A stretch of DNA of 29,497 nt from JBCBKZ01 sp039026975. GTDB lineage: Bacteria; Bacteroidota; Bacteroidia; J057. Shown in pieces: positions 7,745 to 15,671 of the stretch. The notes beneath the pieces were generated by a model. The model saw nothing but the letters and a program-made list of their open reading frames with translations. It was not told the origin of the DNA and made no database searches. A program made the position numbers and the translations under genes. How positions within the stretch are numbered: position 1 is the first letter of the stretch; every line of letters begins with the position of its first letter. The DNA is taken from contig JBCCLI010000025.1 in assembly GCA_039026975.1 (NCBI GenBank), positions 1-29,497 on the forward strand, read 5' to 3'.

Positions 7745-7948
7745 TCAGTTAAGCCTATGCTTATTTCCAGTGATATGTCGCCTTCCGTCGGCCTTCCATT
7801 TCAGCCCTGTGCCTTCCATTTCAGCCCTGTGGACTCCATTTTGGCATTCGCCCCAACACGCTTTGTCCCGCCAATGCATCCTTACTAGCCTCCCACAATC
7901 CGTGGAGGAACGGCCTGCCCGCCTACACACATCATAATTCCTCCTCAT
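7745..7948. repeat. GC-rich island with 20-bp tandem repeats and a hairpin
   Basis: The unit GCCTTCCATTTCAGCCCTGT occurs twice in direct tandem (7791-7810 and 7811-7830), and a decayed third copy follows (7831-7845). Further on, CCTCCCACAATCCGTGGAGG (7889-7908) can fold into a hairpin with one bulge. The block is clearly richer in G and C than the AT-rich DNA on both sides. Open frames run through it on the minus strand (67 codons in one frame), but their composition (many W, C, R, K and H) does not look like a normal protein. A small non-autonomous repeat element is the best reading. The rest of the gap to 8174 shows nothing. Confidence 0.5.
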
Positions 7949-8174
7949 TCAAGCTGAGGGTAATAAATGTAACTATTTGAGTATGAATACTAAACTCTTT
8001 ACCAAACCGGGAATTACTGTCAGATAAATCACTGCTATATACAAACAGTTGATTTTCAGTTAGAATTAGCCAAAACTCAAGCTATTTTACATAAACCAAT
8101 ATACGAATTCCACAATCGCCAGGTAAAAATAGCTAGCATATTCTCACTTATGGATTCGCAATGACCCAAACAAA

Positions 8175-8199
8175 AATACCTGGCAAGTTGCCAGGTATT
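8175..8199 (-). terminator. Terminator behind the Arg/Glu-rich secreted protein gene
   Basis: AATACCTGGCAA and TTGCCAGGTATT are perfect 12-base inverted arms around a single G, giving an effective stem of about 10-11 bp. On the minus strand it is followed by a T-rich run. It lies 25 bp beyond the stop codon at 8224. Confidence 0.8.
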
Positions 8200-8223
8200 A
8201 TTTATGTATGTCAGAGACAGGTT

Positions 8224-9558
8224 CTAATAGCGAGAATCATCATACCTTCTATCCCTTCTTTCCTCTTCTTCTTTCAACCGCTGATCATATAGCTTCCATG
8301 CTTTATATCTCTCATACTCTCTGTCTGTCAATGTTCTGGTATCTTCTACCTCTCTAAATCTTCTGTTATCTTCTCTATACTCTTCCTCTCCATACCATCT
8401 GTCTAATTCTCTATATTTTTCTTCCAGAATTCTTCTCTCCTCCTCTGCTCTTCTATCTTCCTCTCTGTACCTGTCATCCCTTTCCCTCTCATCATATCTG
8501 CGATCATCTTCGTACCTGCGGTCATCTTCATATCTTCTGTCTTCGCTTCTGTATCTCTCATCAGCTCTTCTGTCATCATCACGGTAAGAATCCTCTCTGC
8601 GATTCTCCTCGTATCTTCTCTCCTCACTTCTGTATCTGTCATCCTCATTTCTACGCTCTCTTTCTTCATATCTGTCTGATGGCTCTGAGCGGTACCGATC
8701 TCCTTCTCTTTCATCGTAAGTGGAAGAACTCACACCTTTAGCTCTGTAGTCATTTTCGCGGTACCTGCTATCCCTCTCTGCTCTGTCATCATCTCTATAC
8801 CTGTCATCCTGCCTATCATCTCTTCTATACTCTGGTCTCACTTCCTCTCTCCCTTCATCTCTATCACGAACCCTTACTTCAGCATTTCCATTCATGACAT
8901 CCAGCTCATATTTTAGGTCTTCTAATTTGGCTCTGTTATCATCTATTTTTACCAGCTGGTTAGCTCTTGAAGACTTATTATCTATAATCGCTTGCTTAGT
9001 TTCTGCTAGTTTTTGCTCTAGTTTAATAGAGTCCTGAATCATATTCTGGTGATCCTTGATGCTCTTCTCCAGCACTTTATTTTGCTCATCTATGGTAAGC
9101 TGCAATTCATACTTTTTTACTTCAAACTCCAGCCCTGCCAAGTAATCTTTGGCATTTCTCATCTCAGTAGGATAATCTGCTGAGGTCAAAAAGTTATTAT
9201 TCCCTGCAGACACAAAGAAGGTTACTTGAGAGTTATTCGCGTTCTTTCCAGCCTTTTCCACCTTAAAGTGGTAATCCATCTGGTCCCTTGAGATTTTGTT
9301 GAAAGTTACTCCTTGAAAGGAAGTCATGGAGCTAGCCAGTTTTAACTTTGGCTTACTACCAGTTTCACTCTTTAGGGATTCTGTTAATACCGCTCTTACG
9401 TTTTTGGGTTGTCCCTGTACAGTAATTACCAGGGAATTACCAGATTCTTTCTTCAAGAATTTGGAAGTGGTTTCAGTCGCAGTAGGTGCTTGTCCTACAG
9501 AAAGGGTATACATCCCTATGCACAAGCAAACTGTTAGAAAATAGCGTAGCGTTTTCAT
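8224..9558 (-). CDS. Secreted coiled-coil protein with Arg/Asp/Glu/Tyr repeat tail
   Basis: The function is unknown. MKTLRYFLTVCLCIGMYTLS and VGQA (1-24) form a clear signal peptide, so the protein is exported to the periplasm or surface. Residues about 25-130 form a small, probably beta-rich domain (SLVITVQGQ, YHFKVEKAG, VTFFVSAGN). Residues about 135-225 are a predicted coiled coil (LEFEVKKYELQLTIDEQNKV and on). From about 228 to 444 the sequence is almost only R, D, E and Y, with imperfect repeats of the RRYEDD/DRYR type. Positive and negative charges are balanced, so the tail should behave as a disordered polyampholyte. It starts 46 bp after the AlaDH-family gene stop, so it may be read through from that operon or have its own promoter. 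A terminator follows it. Similar charged tails are seen in structural or RNA-binding proteins, but no specific role follows. Confidence 0.85.
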   Translation of the reverse strand: MKTLRYFLTVCLCIGMYTLSVGQAPTATETTSKFLKKESGNSLVITVQGQPKNVRAVLTESLKSETGSKPKLKLASSMTSFQGVTFNKISRDQMDYHFKVEKAGKNANNSQVTFFVSAGNNNFLTSADYPTEMRNAKDYLAGLEFEVKKYELQLTIDEQNKVLEKSIKDHQNMIQDSIKLEQKLAETKQAIIDNKSSRANQLVKIDDNRAKLEDLKYELDVMNGNAEVRVRDRDEGREEVRPEYRRDDRQDDRYRDDDRAERDSRYRENDYRAKGVSSSTYDEREGDRYRSEPSDRYEERERRNEDDRYRSEERRYEENRREDSYRDDDRRADERYRSEDRRYEDDRRYEDDRRYDERERDDRYREEDRRAEEERRILEEKYRELDRWYGEEEYREDNRRFREVEDTRTLTDREYERYKAWKLYDQRLKEEEERRDRRYDDSRY

Positions 9559-9604
9559 AAAATTTACATTTTTCCTTTTGATAGCCTATATCCAATAAAG
9601 TCAC

Positions 9605-10849
9605 TTACATTGCTGCAATTAATAATTCAATGTCTCTGTAATTCATAGTCATACCGAAAAGAGAGGCCATATTTTTCTTTGTCAGATGCCTCCTGTAGAC
9701 ATAAATCCCATTTTTAAGTCCTTCTTCAAACTTCACATAATGATCAATTCCTCCATTCTCCCCTATGCGTATTAGGAGTGGGCCTAGAATATTACTGATA
9801 GCAATGGAGGCTGTTCTAGCCACCCTTGAAGCAATATTTGGTACGCAGTAGTGAATAACCCCATGCTTAATGAAGATGGGTTCCTCATGGGTAGTCACCC
9901 TGCTGGTCTCTATACAGCCTCCCTGGTCTATGGCCACATCTATAATGACAGAGCCTTCCCTCATCTCCTGTACCATATCCTCTGTTACCACCATAGGCGC
10001 CCGTTGGCCGGAGCGGTAGGCAGCTCCTATCACCACATCAGAAGATGTTACCGCTTCCATGATGTAGTTATGCTGAGCTACAGATGTGTAGACGCTAATA
10101 CCCAGTTCTTTTTCTATTCTCCTGAGCTTAAATATTTCTTCATCAATGATCCTAATCCGGGCTCCCATTCCCATGGCCGTTTGGGCAGCATTAAATCCTA
10201 CTGTCCCAGCGCCTATAATGGTTATTTCTGCTGGGGGAATACCTGTGATCCCACCTAGTAATAAGCCTTGTCCGCCTTGCATACCTGTAAGCAGCTCAGA
10301 AGCTATGTGGATAGAAGAAACCCCTGCTATTTCACTTAGCATCTCTACTAAGGGCATAGATCCGTCCTTAGACCGATAAAACTCAAACCCTATAGCAGTT
10401 ATATTCTTACGGATTAATTGTTGAATGTAGTCAGGGGTAAGGCCACCCATATTTACTGCAGAAATGACTTTCTGATTCTCTTTCAGCAGTTCCTGCTCTT
10501 CCCCTGATAAAGGGGATATCTTGAGAATGTAGTCAGCTTGCTTGAAGACATCTGCCACATTATAAGTTACTATGGCTCCACTATTAGCATAGTCAGCATC
10601 AGAGTAACGGGCCCCCTCACCTGCATCATGCTCTATAAAAACTTGATGGCCATTAGCTACTAACACAGCGGCAGCTTCGGGCGTTAACGGCACCCTATTC
10701 TCTTGAAAGAATGTCTCTCTGGGAACTCCTATTTTAAGGCTCTTTCTAGTTTCAGAAATTTTAAGGGCTTTTTCTTCAGGAATGGACCATGATCCTGGAT
10801 AAACACCAGAAAACAATGTTTTCTCGATAGTTGGTTGGGTTTTACCCAT
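9605..10849 (-). CDS. ald: Alanine dehydrogenase/transhydrogenase-family protein with altered active site
   Basis: The 414-residue product (ATG at 10849; a TTG at 10858 would add three residues) belongs to the AlaDH/PNT family. Signs are GVPRE and NRVPLTP (R52), the NAD-binding GAGTVG (213-218), and VIIDVAIDQGGC with IHYCVPNIASRVARTAS toward the end. Classical alanine dehydrogenase turns L-alanine into pyruvate, ammonia and NADH. In an ungapped from-memory alignment to the Mycobacterium enzyme, the catalytic Lys75 falls on S112 and His96 on N133, the 21-residue spacing being kept. It also has an N-terminal extension of about 38 residues. So NAD binding is well supported, but alanine oxidation is not. 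Its ATG is 5 bp past the tsaE stop, so the two are translationally close-coupled. The gene probably belongs to the porX-tsaE transcript. Confidence 0.85.
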   Translation of the reverse strand: MGKTQPTIEKTLFSGVYPGSWSIPEEKALKISETRKSLKIGVPRETFFQENRVPLTPEAAAVLVANGHQVFIEHDAGEGARYSDADYANSGAIVTYNVADVFKQADYILKISPLSGEEQELLKENQKVISAVNMGGLTPDYIQQLIRKNITAIGFEFYRSKDGSMPLVEMLSEIAGVSSIHIASELLTGMQGGQGLLLGGITGIPPAEITIIGAGTVGFNAAQTAMGMGARIRIIDEEIFKLRRIEKELGISVYTSVAQHNYIMEAVTSSDVVIGAAYRSGQRAPMVVTEDMVQEMREGSVIIDVAIDQGGCIETSRVTTHEEPIFIKHGVIHYCVPNIASRVARTASIAISNILGPLLIRIGENGGIDHYVKFEEGLKNGIYVYRRHLTKKNMASLFGMTMNYRDIELLIAAM

Positions 10850-10854
10850 GATAC

Positions 10855-11283
10855 TCAATAATTTACTTTGATTGACCTACTCTTGTCTGTCAATACACTT
10901 AATTGTACCCAAACAGTATCCCTTGGTAACAAAGTGGGAATCTTCTCAGCCCATTCCACAAAACAGTAATTACCTGAGTCTAAATATTCATCTAAGCCTA
11001 TCTCGTAGGCTTCCACCTCTGCCTTTAACCTGTATACATCAAAGTGGTACACTGCTCCTACAGGGGAAGAATATTCATGAACTAAGGTGAAAGTAGGACT
11101 TACTACCTCCTCTTCCACTTGCAAAAAGTTGCAGAATGACTTGATTAGGGTAGTTTTTCCCGCTCCAAGATCACCAGAAAATGCAAAGATTCTATGGTCT
11201 TTGCAAGTGTGGAGGATTTGTTCGGCCAGGGAAATATTATCCGCTAGCCCATGACTGACCCATTCTTTTGAATGCTGTTTCAT
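10855..11283 (-). CDS. tsaE: TsaE, ATPase of tRNA t6A modification
   Basis: TsaE is the small ATPase that, with TsaB and TsaD, makes N6-threonylcarbamoyladenosine at position 37 of ANN-decoding tRNAs in the cytoplasm. The product has 142 residues from the ATG at 11283, with Walker A GDLGAGKT (37-44), the family segments SPTFTLVHEY and HFDVYRL, and FVEWAEKI near the C-terminus. A longer reading from a TTG at 11337 exists (160 residues), but its first 18 residues run through a strong hairpin and are not conserved-looking, so I prefer the ATG. It follows porX by 71 bp and precedes the AlaDH-family gene by 5 bp. It is probably part of one operon. Confidence 0.92.
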   Translation of the reverse strand: MKQHSKEWVSHGLADNISLAEQILHTCKDHRIFAFSGDLGAGKTTLIKSFCNFLQVEEEVVSPTFTLVHEYSSPVGAVYHFDVYRLKAEVEAYEIGLDEYLDSGNYCFVEWAEKIPTLLPRDTVWVQLSVLTDKSRSIKVNY

Positions 11284-11294
11284 AGTTCCAATGT

Positions 11295-11325
11295 GGGGAT
11301 TAGGCACGAATATGCCTAATTCCCC
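11295..11325 (-). promoter_or_regulatory. Hairpin in the porX-tsaE intergenic leader
   Basis: GGGGAATTAGGCA and TGCCTAATCCCC on the minus strand form a 12-bp stem with one bulged A and a 6-nt loop. It ends 12 bases before the tsaE ATG and starts 29 bases after the porX stop. No T run follows it, so it is not a classical terminator. It may moderate read-through, protect mRNA ends or control tsaE translation. Confidence 0.5.
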
Positions 11326-11354
11326 ATCGCGGATCAATCAAAACAGGGGTTCTA

Positions 11355-12923
11355 TTACTTGTTTTTGGGGGTAAGTTCTACTATGGGTACAATCATCTCT
11401 TCCAGACTGATTCCACCATGCTGAAAAGTATCCCGGTAATAGTTTACGTAGTAATTATAATTGTTGGGATAGGCGAAAAAGTGATCTTCCATAGCGAACA
11501 CATAGGTAGAAGACACATGAGACTGAGGTAATAGTGCCTCAGCAGGCTTCCTTATGGTAAAGAGATGCTTGGCTCCCTCATCATAATTAAGATTTTTCCC
11601 TTGCTTATACCTCAAGTTGGTGGTGGTGGTTCTGTCTCCAATGATTCTCACGGGTTTTTTCACCCTAATGGTTCCGTGATCAGTGGTGAGAATGATCTTC
11701 ACATTCCGCTGGCTTAATTTCTTTAGGAGTGTCAGTAGCGGGGAGAATTCCAGCCAGGACCTTGAGATAGACCTATAGGCTGCCTCATTAGGTGCCAGTT
11801 CTCGGATAATATTCATCTCAGTCCGGGAATGGGAAAGCAGATCTATGAAATTATACACTAATACATTCAGATCATTATGGAGCAGATTCAATACCTGATC
11901 TGCCATACTTTTTCCATCTTCATTAGTAATAATTTTATGATAGGAATGCTTGATATCCAGCTTATGCCTTTTCAGTAAACCAGAGAATAACTCTGCTTCA
12001 TACATATTCTTTCCCCCTTCCTCATCATCATTCAACCAAAGCTTTGGATGCTTCCGAGAAATCTCTAGTGGAAATAGCCCTGAGAATATGGAATTCCTGG
12101 CATATTGCGTAGCCGTGGGTAGCGTAGCCAGATAGGCTTCTTCATTATTGATATAGAAAAAGTCAGAAATAATGCTTTCGAAGGCTCTCCATTGGTCATA
12201 GCGCAGACAGTCTACCAGGATAAAGAAAACGCTCTCATGGTCTCCATCTAAATGTGGAAAAACAGATTGTGGGATGACCTCAGGAGAAAGCATAGGCTTA
12301 TCATCTCCCTTAGTATGTAACCAGTCCAGGTAATTCCTGGCTACAAAACGGCCAAAGTTCGTATTGGCTTCACTTAACTGATTGAGGAGCACTTCCTCCA
12401 TACTCTTGTCCTCATTCTCTCCCATTCTCCCTTCCCAGAAGATAAGTTTACGGTAAATCTCTTTCCAATCCTCATAATCATTATCCTCGAAAAACTGCAT
12501 GGCAATATTTCTGAACTCCTGCTGGTAGCCGGAGTTCACTTTCTGCGTGATCAGTTTTTTGTTGTCCAGGATTTTCTTGCAGGCAAGAAGGATCTGGGTA
12601 GGCTTAACAGGTTTTATGAGATAATCTGTAATTTTTGCACCCAGAGCATCTTCCATGATGTGCTCTTCCTCTGACTTGGTAATCATGATAACAGGTGTGT
12701 TGGGGGCAACTACCTGTATTTCAGAAAGAACCGTCAAGCCATCCATTCCCGGCATCTGTTCATCTAAAAAGACAATGTCATAGTTCTCATCCTTAATCAT
12801 CTCCAGGGCATCAATCCCATTACTGGCAGATTCCACCTCAAAATTTTTTTCTTTCAAGAACATCATATGTCCTTTCAGCAAGTCTATTTCATCGTCTACC
12901 CAAAGAATTTTGGCTTGTTGCAT
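11355..12923 (-). CDS. porX: PorX, T9SS response regulator with PglZ phosphatase domain
   Basis: PorX couples a response-regulator receiver to an alkaline-phosphatase-superfamily PglZ domain and controls type IX secretion. The receiver (about 5-120) has acidic residues D10/D11, the phospho-acceptor D54 in FLDEQMPG, T82 and K104. A helical linker follows. The PglZ domain (about 230-518) shows metal and nucleophile motifs: LVDCLRYD (D238), LPTATQYARN (T270/T272), NFIDLLSHS (D361, H365), TTDHG (D415, H416) and FQHGG. The length (522) is the family norm. Studies of Porphyromonas and Flavobacterium PorX describe zinc-dependent nucleotide phosphodiesterase activity, activated by phosphorylation from PorY; no porY is in this window. 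The gene lies directly upstream of tsaE. A gene-poor 164-bp gap upstream should hold its promoter, though no exact promoter element was found. Confidence 0.95.
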   Translation of the reverse strand: MQQAKILWVDDEIDLLKGHMMFLKEKNFEVESASNGIDALEMIKDENYDIVFLDEQMPGMDGLTVLSEIQVVAPNTPVIMITKSEEEHIMEDALGAKITDYLIKPVKPTQILLACKKILDNKKLITQKVNSGYQQEFRNIAMQFFEDNDYEDWKEIYRKLIFWEGRMGENEDKSMEEVLLNQLSEANTNFGRFVARNYLDWLHTKGDDKPMLSPEVIPQSVFPHLDGDHESVFFILVDCLRYDQWRAFESIISDFFYINNEEAYLATLPTATQYARNSIFSGLFPLEISRKHPKLWLNDDEEGGKNMYEAELFSGLLKRHKLDIKHSYHKIITNEDGKSMADQVLNLLHNDLNVLVYNFIDLLSHSRTEMNIIRELAPNEAAYRSISRSWLEFSPLLTLLKKLSQRNVKIILTTDHGTIRVKKPVRIIGDRTTTTNLRYKQGKNLNYDEGAKHLFTIRKPAEALLPQSHVSSTYVFAMEDHFFAYPNNYNYYVNYYRDTFQHGGISLEEMIVPIVELTPKNK

Positions 12924-13054
12924 GTATTATGAAGTTAATTCCTATAAGATAAGGAGCCTTGGCTGTAGAAAAGCTTAAGGCTTATGTATATAAAAAATTA
13001 AAGGTAAAGTTCTTCTATAAATACAGGAATTAACGAATGTGGAAAGATATATAG

Positions 13055-13082
13055 TCTTAATACGGAAAAGCAGCCGTTAAGA
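13055..13082 (-). terminator. Possible terminator hairpin after the small membrane protein gene
   Basis: TCTTAA-TA-CGG and CCGTTAAGA pair into a 9-bp stem with a 2-nt bulge and an 8-nt loop. It begins 6 bp after the stop codon at 13088. No T run longer than three follows on the minus strand, so it may be weak or may stabilise the mRNA end instead. Confidence 0.45.
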
Positions 13083-13087
13083 TTCAG

Positions 13088-13453
13088 CTATTTGTATTCA
13101 AACCACTTACTTTCAGATTGCACCCCGTTTTGTAACACATCACAGTAGTACCATCCTTCTGTAAACTCTTTCATAGGCACCTTAAACCTGGACCTGGACC
13201 CTTTCACTATTTTATCTGCTAAGGGCTTACCGCCGGGGGTGTACAAGGTAAACTTTGCTTGTCTAGCCTTACTGGGAGTACTAATTTTGACTTTAATATA
13301 GCCTTTCTTCAAAATAGGTTTTACATCTAGTACTGCTGGAATAACCTGATTAGAGAGTTTTTTTCCGGACCTTCTGGATATAAGCCACACACCTCCCCCC
13401 GCTAAAAGAACTATAGCTCCTAAAATGCCCCATTCCAGTACCGTCAAAGTCAT
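13088..13453 (-). CDS. Hypothetical single-pass membrane protein
   Basis: This 121-residue protein is not recognised. One membrane helix at about 8-26 (ILGAIVLLAGGGVWLI) is followed by the positively charged RRSGKK, which places the C-terminus in the cytoplasm by the positive-inside rule. The remaining about 85 residues look like a small beta-sandwich (YIKVKISTPSKARQAKFTLY, then GWYYCDVLQNG and SKWFEYK). It sits between porX and the divergent HD gene, is read toward porX, and has its own hairpin behind it. Similar small anchored proteins occur at this position in related genomes, as far as I recall, but no function is assigned. Confidence 0.65.
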   Translation of the reverse strand: MTLTVLEWGILGAIVLLAGGGVWLISRRSGKKLSNQVIPAVLDVKPILKKGYIKVKISTPSKARQAKFTLYTPGGKPLADKIVKGSRSRFKVPMKEFTEGWYYCDVLQNGVQSESKWFEYK

Positions 13454-13610
13454 AGCCAGATATTTATCCTTAAGTTACACTGCCAGGAAGTAAGAGAATG
13501 AGCAAAATATCAGGTAGAGAATTGGGTTTTGCGTCGTGAGAAATCCCATGTATTTTGAGCCCGTAAAATGCATTAAACAAAGGAAATTGTTACGCATTAA
13601 TTAAAAAAAG

Positions 13611-14855
13611 TTGAAAAAAAATTTCCGCTTCACAAAAATCATCAATGATCCAGTTCATGGATTCATTGAAATCCCAAGAGGCATCCTTCTCAACTTAATT
13701 GATACTTCCGCTTTTCAGCGATTAAGACACATCAAACAAATTGGTTTAAGTTCTCTTGTTTATCCCGGTGCTATCCATAGCAGGTTTAATCATGCTTTAG
13801 GCGCTATGCACCTTATGCGCCAAGCCCTAGATACATTAAGGAGAAAAAGTATTGATATTAGTGAGGAAGAATATGAAGCCGCCCTTATCGCTATCCTCCT
13901 ACATGACATAGGGCACGGTCCTTTTTCGCACGCCCTGGAGTTTGTCATCATACCTGATCTCCATCATGAAGATATGAGCCTGGCCCTCATGCATCACCTG
14001 AATGAGAAATTTGAGGGTGAGCTTTCTCTTGCCATAGACATATTTACGGATAGCTACCCCAAAAAATTCCTTCATCAACTGGTCTCTTCTCAGCTGGATA
14101 TGGATAGAATGGATTACCTGATAAGAGATAGTTTTTTTACCGGAGTAGCAGAAGGAATCGTAGGGATAGACAGGATCATCAAGACCTTAAATGTGTATGA
14201 AAATCAGTTGGTTTGTGAGTCCAAGGCTATCTATTCTGTAGAGAAGTTTATCATTGCCAGAAGGCTAATGTATTGGCAGGTGTACTTACACAAGGCAGCA
14301 GTAGCAGCTGAATACATGGTGGTCAATATTCTCAAAAGAGCCCGGCAGCTAACAGAGGGTGGTGTAACAGTTCCTATTTATGGACCATTAGCCTACTTTT
14401 TTGGGAAAGAGGTGCAGAAAGAAAAAATTGATAGGGAGATCATTGAGAAGTTTATCCAGCTGGATGATACAGACATAGAATTTGCTATTAAACAGTGGCA
14501 ATTTCACGACGATTACATACTGTCAACTTTATGTAAGAATGTAATTAGGAGAAAGCTGCTTAAAGCTCATCTTCATAATGAACCTGTTGAGGAATCCCGT
14601 ATTCAAGAATTAAAAGAATCTCTTAGTAAGAGACAGGGATTTACGGAGGAGGAGACTGGATATTTCGTTTTCACGGGAGAGATGGTCAACCAAGCTTACT
14701 TTCAAAATAGCAAGGAACCCATATTGATATGGTTTAAATCTGGTGAGCTACTCGATATTGTTACTGCTTCGGATATGAATAACCTGGGAAATCTATCCTA
14801 TCCTATCAAGAAATATTACTTGTGCCAACCCAGCAAGTCTTTTTTCAAAGACTAA
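13611..14855 (+). CDS. HD-domain phosphohydrolase (dNTPase-like)
   Basis: The 414-residue protein begins at a TTG; no ATG exists in frame near the conserved start, and an in-frame TAA lies about 12 bases upstream, so the TTG start is effectively forced. The sequence KIINDPVHGFIEIP and the LRHIKQIG and SRFNHALGAMHL segments mark the SAMHD1/dGTPase-like HD group. The metal-binding HD pair is in LLHDIGHGPFSHALE, with a further Asp in SSQLDMDRMDYLIRD. Such enzymes remove triphosphate from dNTPs or act on other nucleotides; the exact substrate is uncertain. It is transcribed away from the small membrane protein and porX, an arrangement I recall from other Bacteroidota. It meets the Hpt gene tail to tail with an 8-bp gap. 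Confidence 0.9.
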   Translation: MKKNFRFTKIINDPVHGFIEIPRGILLNLIDTSAFQRLRHIKQIGLSSLVYPGAIHSRFNHALGAMHLMRQALDTLRRKSIDISEEEYEAALIAILLHDIGHGPFSHALEFVIIPDLHHEDMSLALMHHLNEKFEGELSLAIDIFTDSYPKKFLHQLVSSQLDMDRMDYLIRDSFFTGVAEGIVGIDRIIKTLNVYENQLVCESKAIYSVEKFIIARRLMYWQVYLHKAAVAAEYMVVNILKRARQLTEGGVTVPIYGPLAYFFGKEVQKEKIDREIIEKFIQLDDTDIEFAIKQWQFHDDYILSTLCKNVIRRKLLKAHLHNEPVEESRIQELKESLSKRQGFTEEETGYFVFTGEMVNQAYFQNSKEPILIWFKSGELLDIVTASDMNNLGNLSYPIKKYYLCQPSKSFFKD

Positions 14856-14863
14856 GGTTACCG

Positions 14864-15280
14864 TTAAGAAAGGTCCTTTTTCCACGAAGTTAGGGCCTTT
14901 TCTAACCTGTCAGCCTCTTCCTTCAGCTTCAGAAGGGTCTCAGGGGCTGAGCTTAAATCCCCGTTTTTTCCCATCATCTCCATGTCCAGACAAAGGTTGG
15001 AAAATGCTGTAGCACCTAGTTGGCCATTGGAGGATTTTAAGGAGTGGGCCGCTTCTCTTACACCATCAGCGTTCTGGGTTTCTACGCTGCTAATCAAGTC
15101 TTGTAAGAGCTCTGAGTTACTATCCAGGGAAGTTTCTACTAAATCAAGCAGAATCTCATCATCACCATCCATCAAGTCTATTAGGGTCTCTAATGACTCA
15201 GCTTCTAGGTAGTCTTTGTAATAAATGGTATCAGCTCTGAATTGACCTTCCATATCTGCAATAACAAACGATTTTCCCAC
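14864..15280 (-). CDS. Hpt (histidine phosphotransfer) protein
   Basis: This 138-residue protein carries one Hpt four-helix bundle at about 25-130. The phosphorylatable His is H79 in AAHSLKSSNGQLGA, which fits the family pattern HxLKGxxxxxGA. It has no membrane segment and should be a cytoplasmic phosphorelay shuttle between a hybrid kinase and a response regulator. No kinase gene neighbours it, so it is an orphan. The nearest response regulator is PorX, about 2 kb away; a link between them is only positional inference. A 20-nt palindrome sits 9 bp upstream of its start codon. Confidence 0.88.
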   Translation of the reverse strand: MGKSFVIADMEGQFRADTIYYKDYLEAESLETLIDLMDGDDEILLDLVETSLDSNSELLQDLISSVETQNADGVREAAHSLKSSNGQLGATAFSNLCLDMEMMGKNGDLSSAPETLLKLKEEADRLEKALTSWKKDLS

Positions 15281-15289
15281 AGTTCTTAT

Positions 15290-15309
15290 TTAGAAATTTA
15301 CATTTCTAA
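15290..15309. promoter_or_regulatory. Palindrome just upstream of the Hpt gene
   Basis: TTAGAAAT and ATTTCTAA are perfect 8-base arms around TTAC, and the element ends 9 bases before the ATG. It could be a repressor site or an mRNA hairpin next to the translation start. AT-rich context makes chance occurrence possible. Confidence 0.35.
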
Positions 15310-15611
15310 TAATATAAATATAGCACACCATGCAAATATTGAAAAGTGCAACTTAGCTAATATCTATCACTCCTTTTATTGAGAATAGTATGCATGCATA
15401 ATGTTAAATGTTGGTATGTCGAAATGTAAGAGAGGCTTGATGATGCACCTCAAGAAACTTATTTAACTATTTATACAATATATTCTACAGATTAGACAAT
15501 TAGTTCTAAAAATAGGTCTTAATACAAGTATTTTTCTTTCGAATTAAGCGTGCATTACGTCGGTATATGTTGGCTTGTTATTCACACTAAACTCGTATCT
15601 AACCTACCTAC

Positions 15612-15671
15612 ATACCCTGGTCAGCGTACATTGACGCGCACATTGAATGAAAATAGTTCAGACCAGGGTAT
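15612..15671. ncRNA. Possible structured RNA element
   Basis: Two 11-base arms, ATACCCTGGTC and GACCAGGGTAT, are perfectly complementary and 38 bases apart. Between them GCGT/ACGC forms a small inner hairpin at 15624-15637. On the plus strand a short T run (TTCTTTTT) follows the second arm. The stretch 15310-15690 holds no protein-like open frame, so the structure may belong to a small RNA or a leader. It could also be read on the minus strand. Evidence is structural only. Confidence 0.35.

Noticed and set aside
7791..7845. CRISPR array
   Set aside because: The 20-bp units are directly adjacent with no spacers, only two are exact, and no cas gene is in the window.
7745..7948. A 67-codon minus-strand frame as a real protein gene
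   Set aside because: The frame crosses a tandem DNA repeat, its W/C/R/H-rich composition is not protein-like, and neighbouring frames are nearly as open.
8403..8714. A 103-codon frame inside the Arg/Glu-rich gene
   Set aside because: It is a shadow of the repetitive codons of the secreted protein and has Met/Lys/Glu-rich low complexity.
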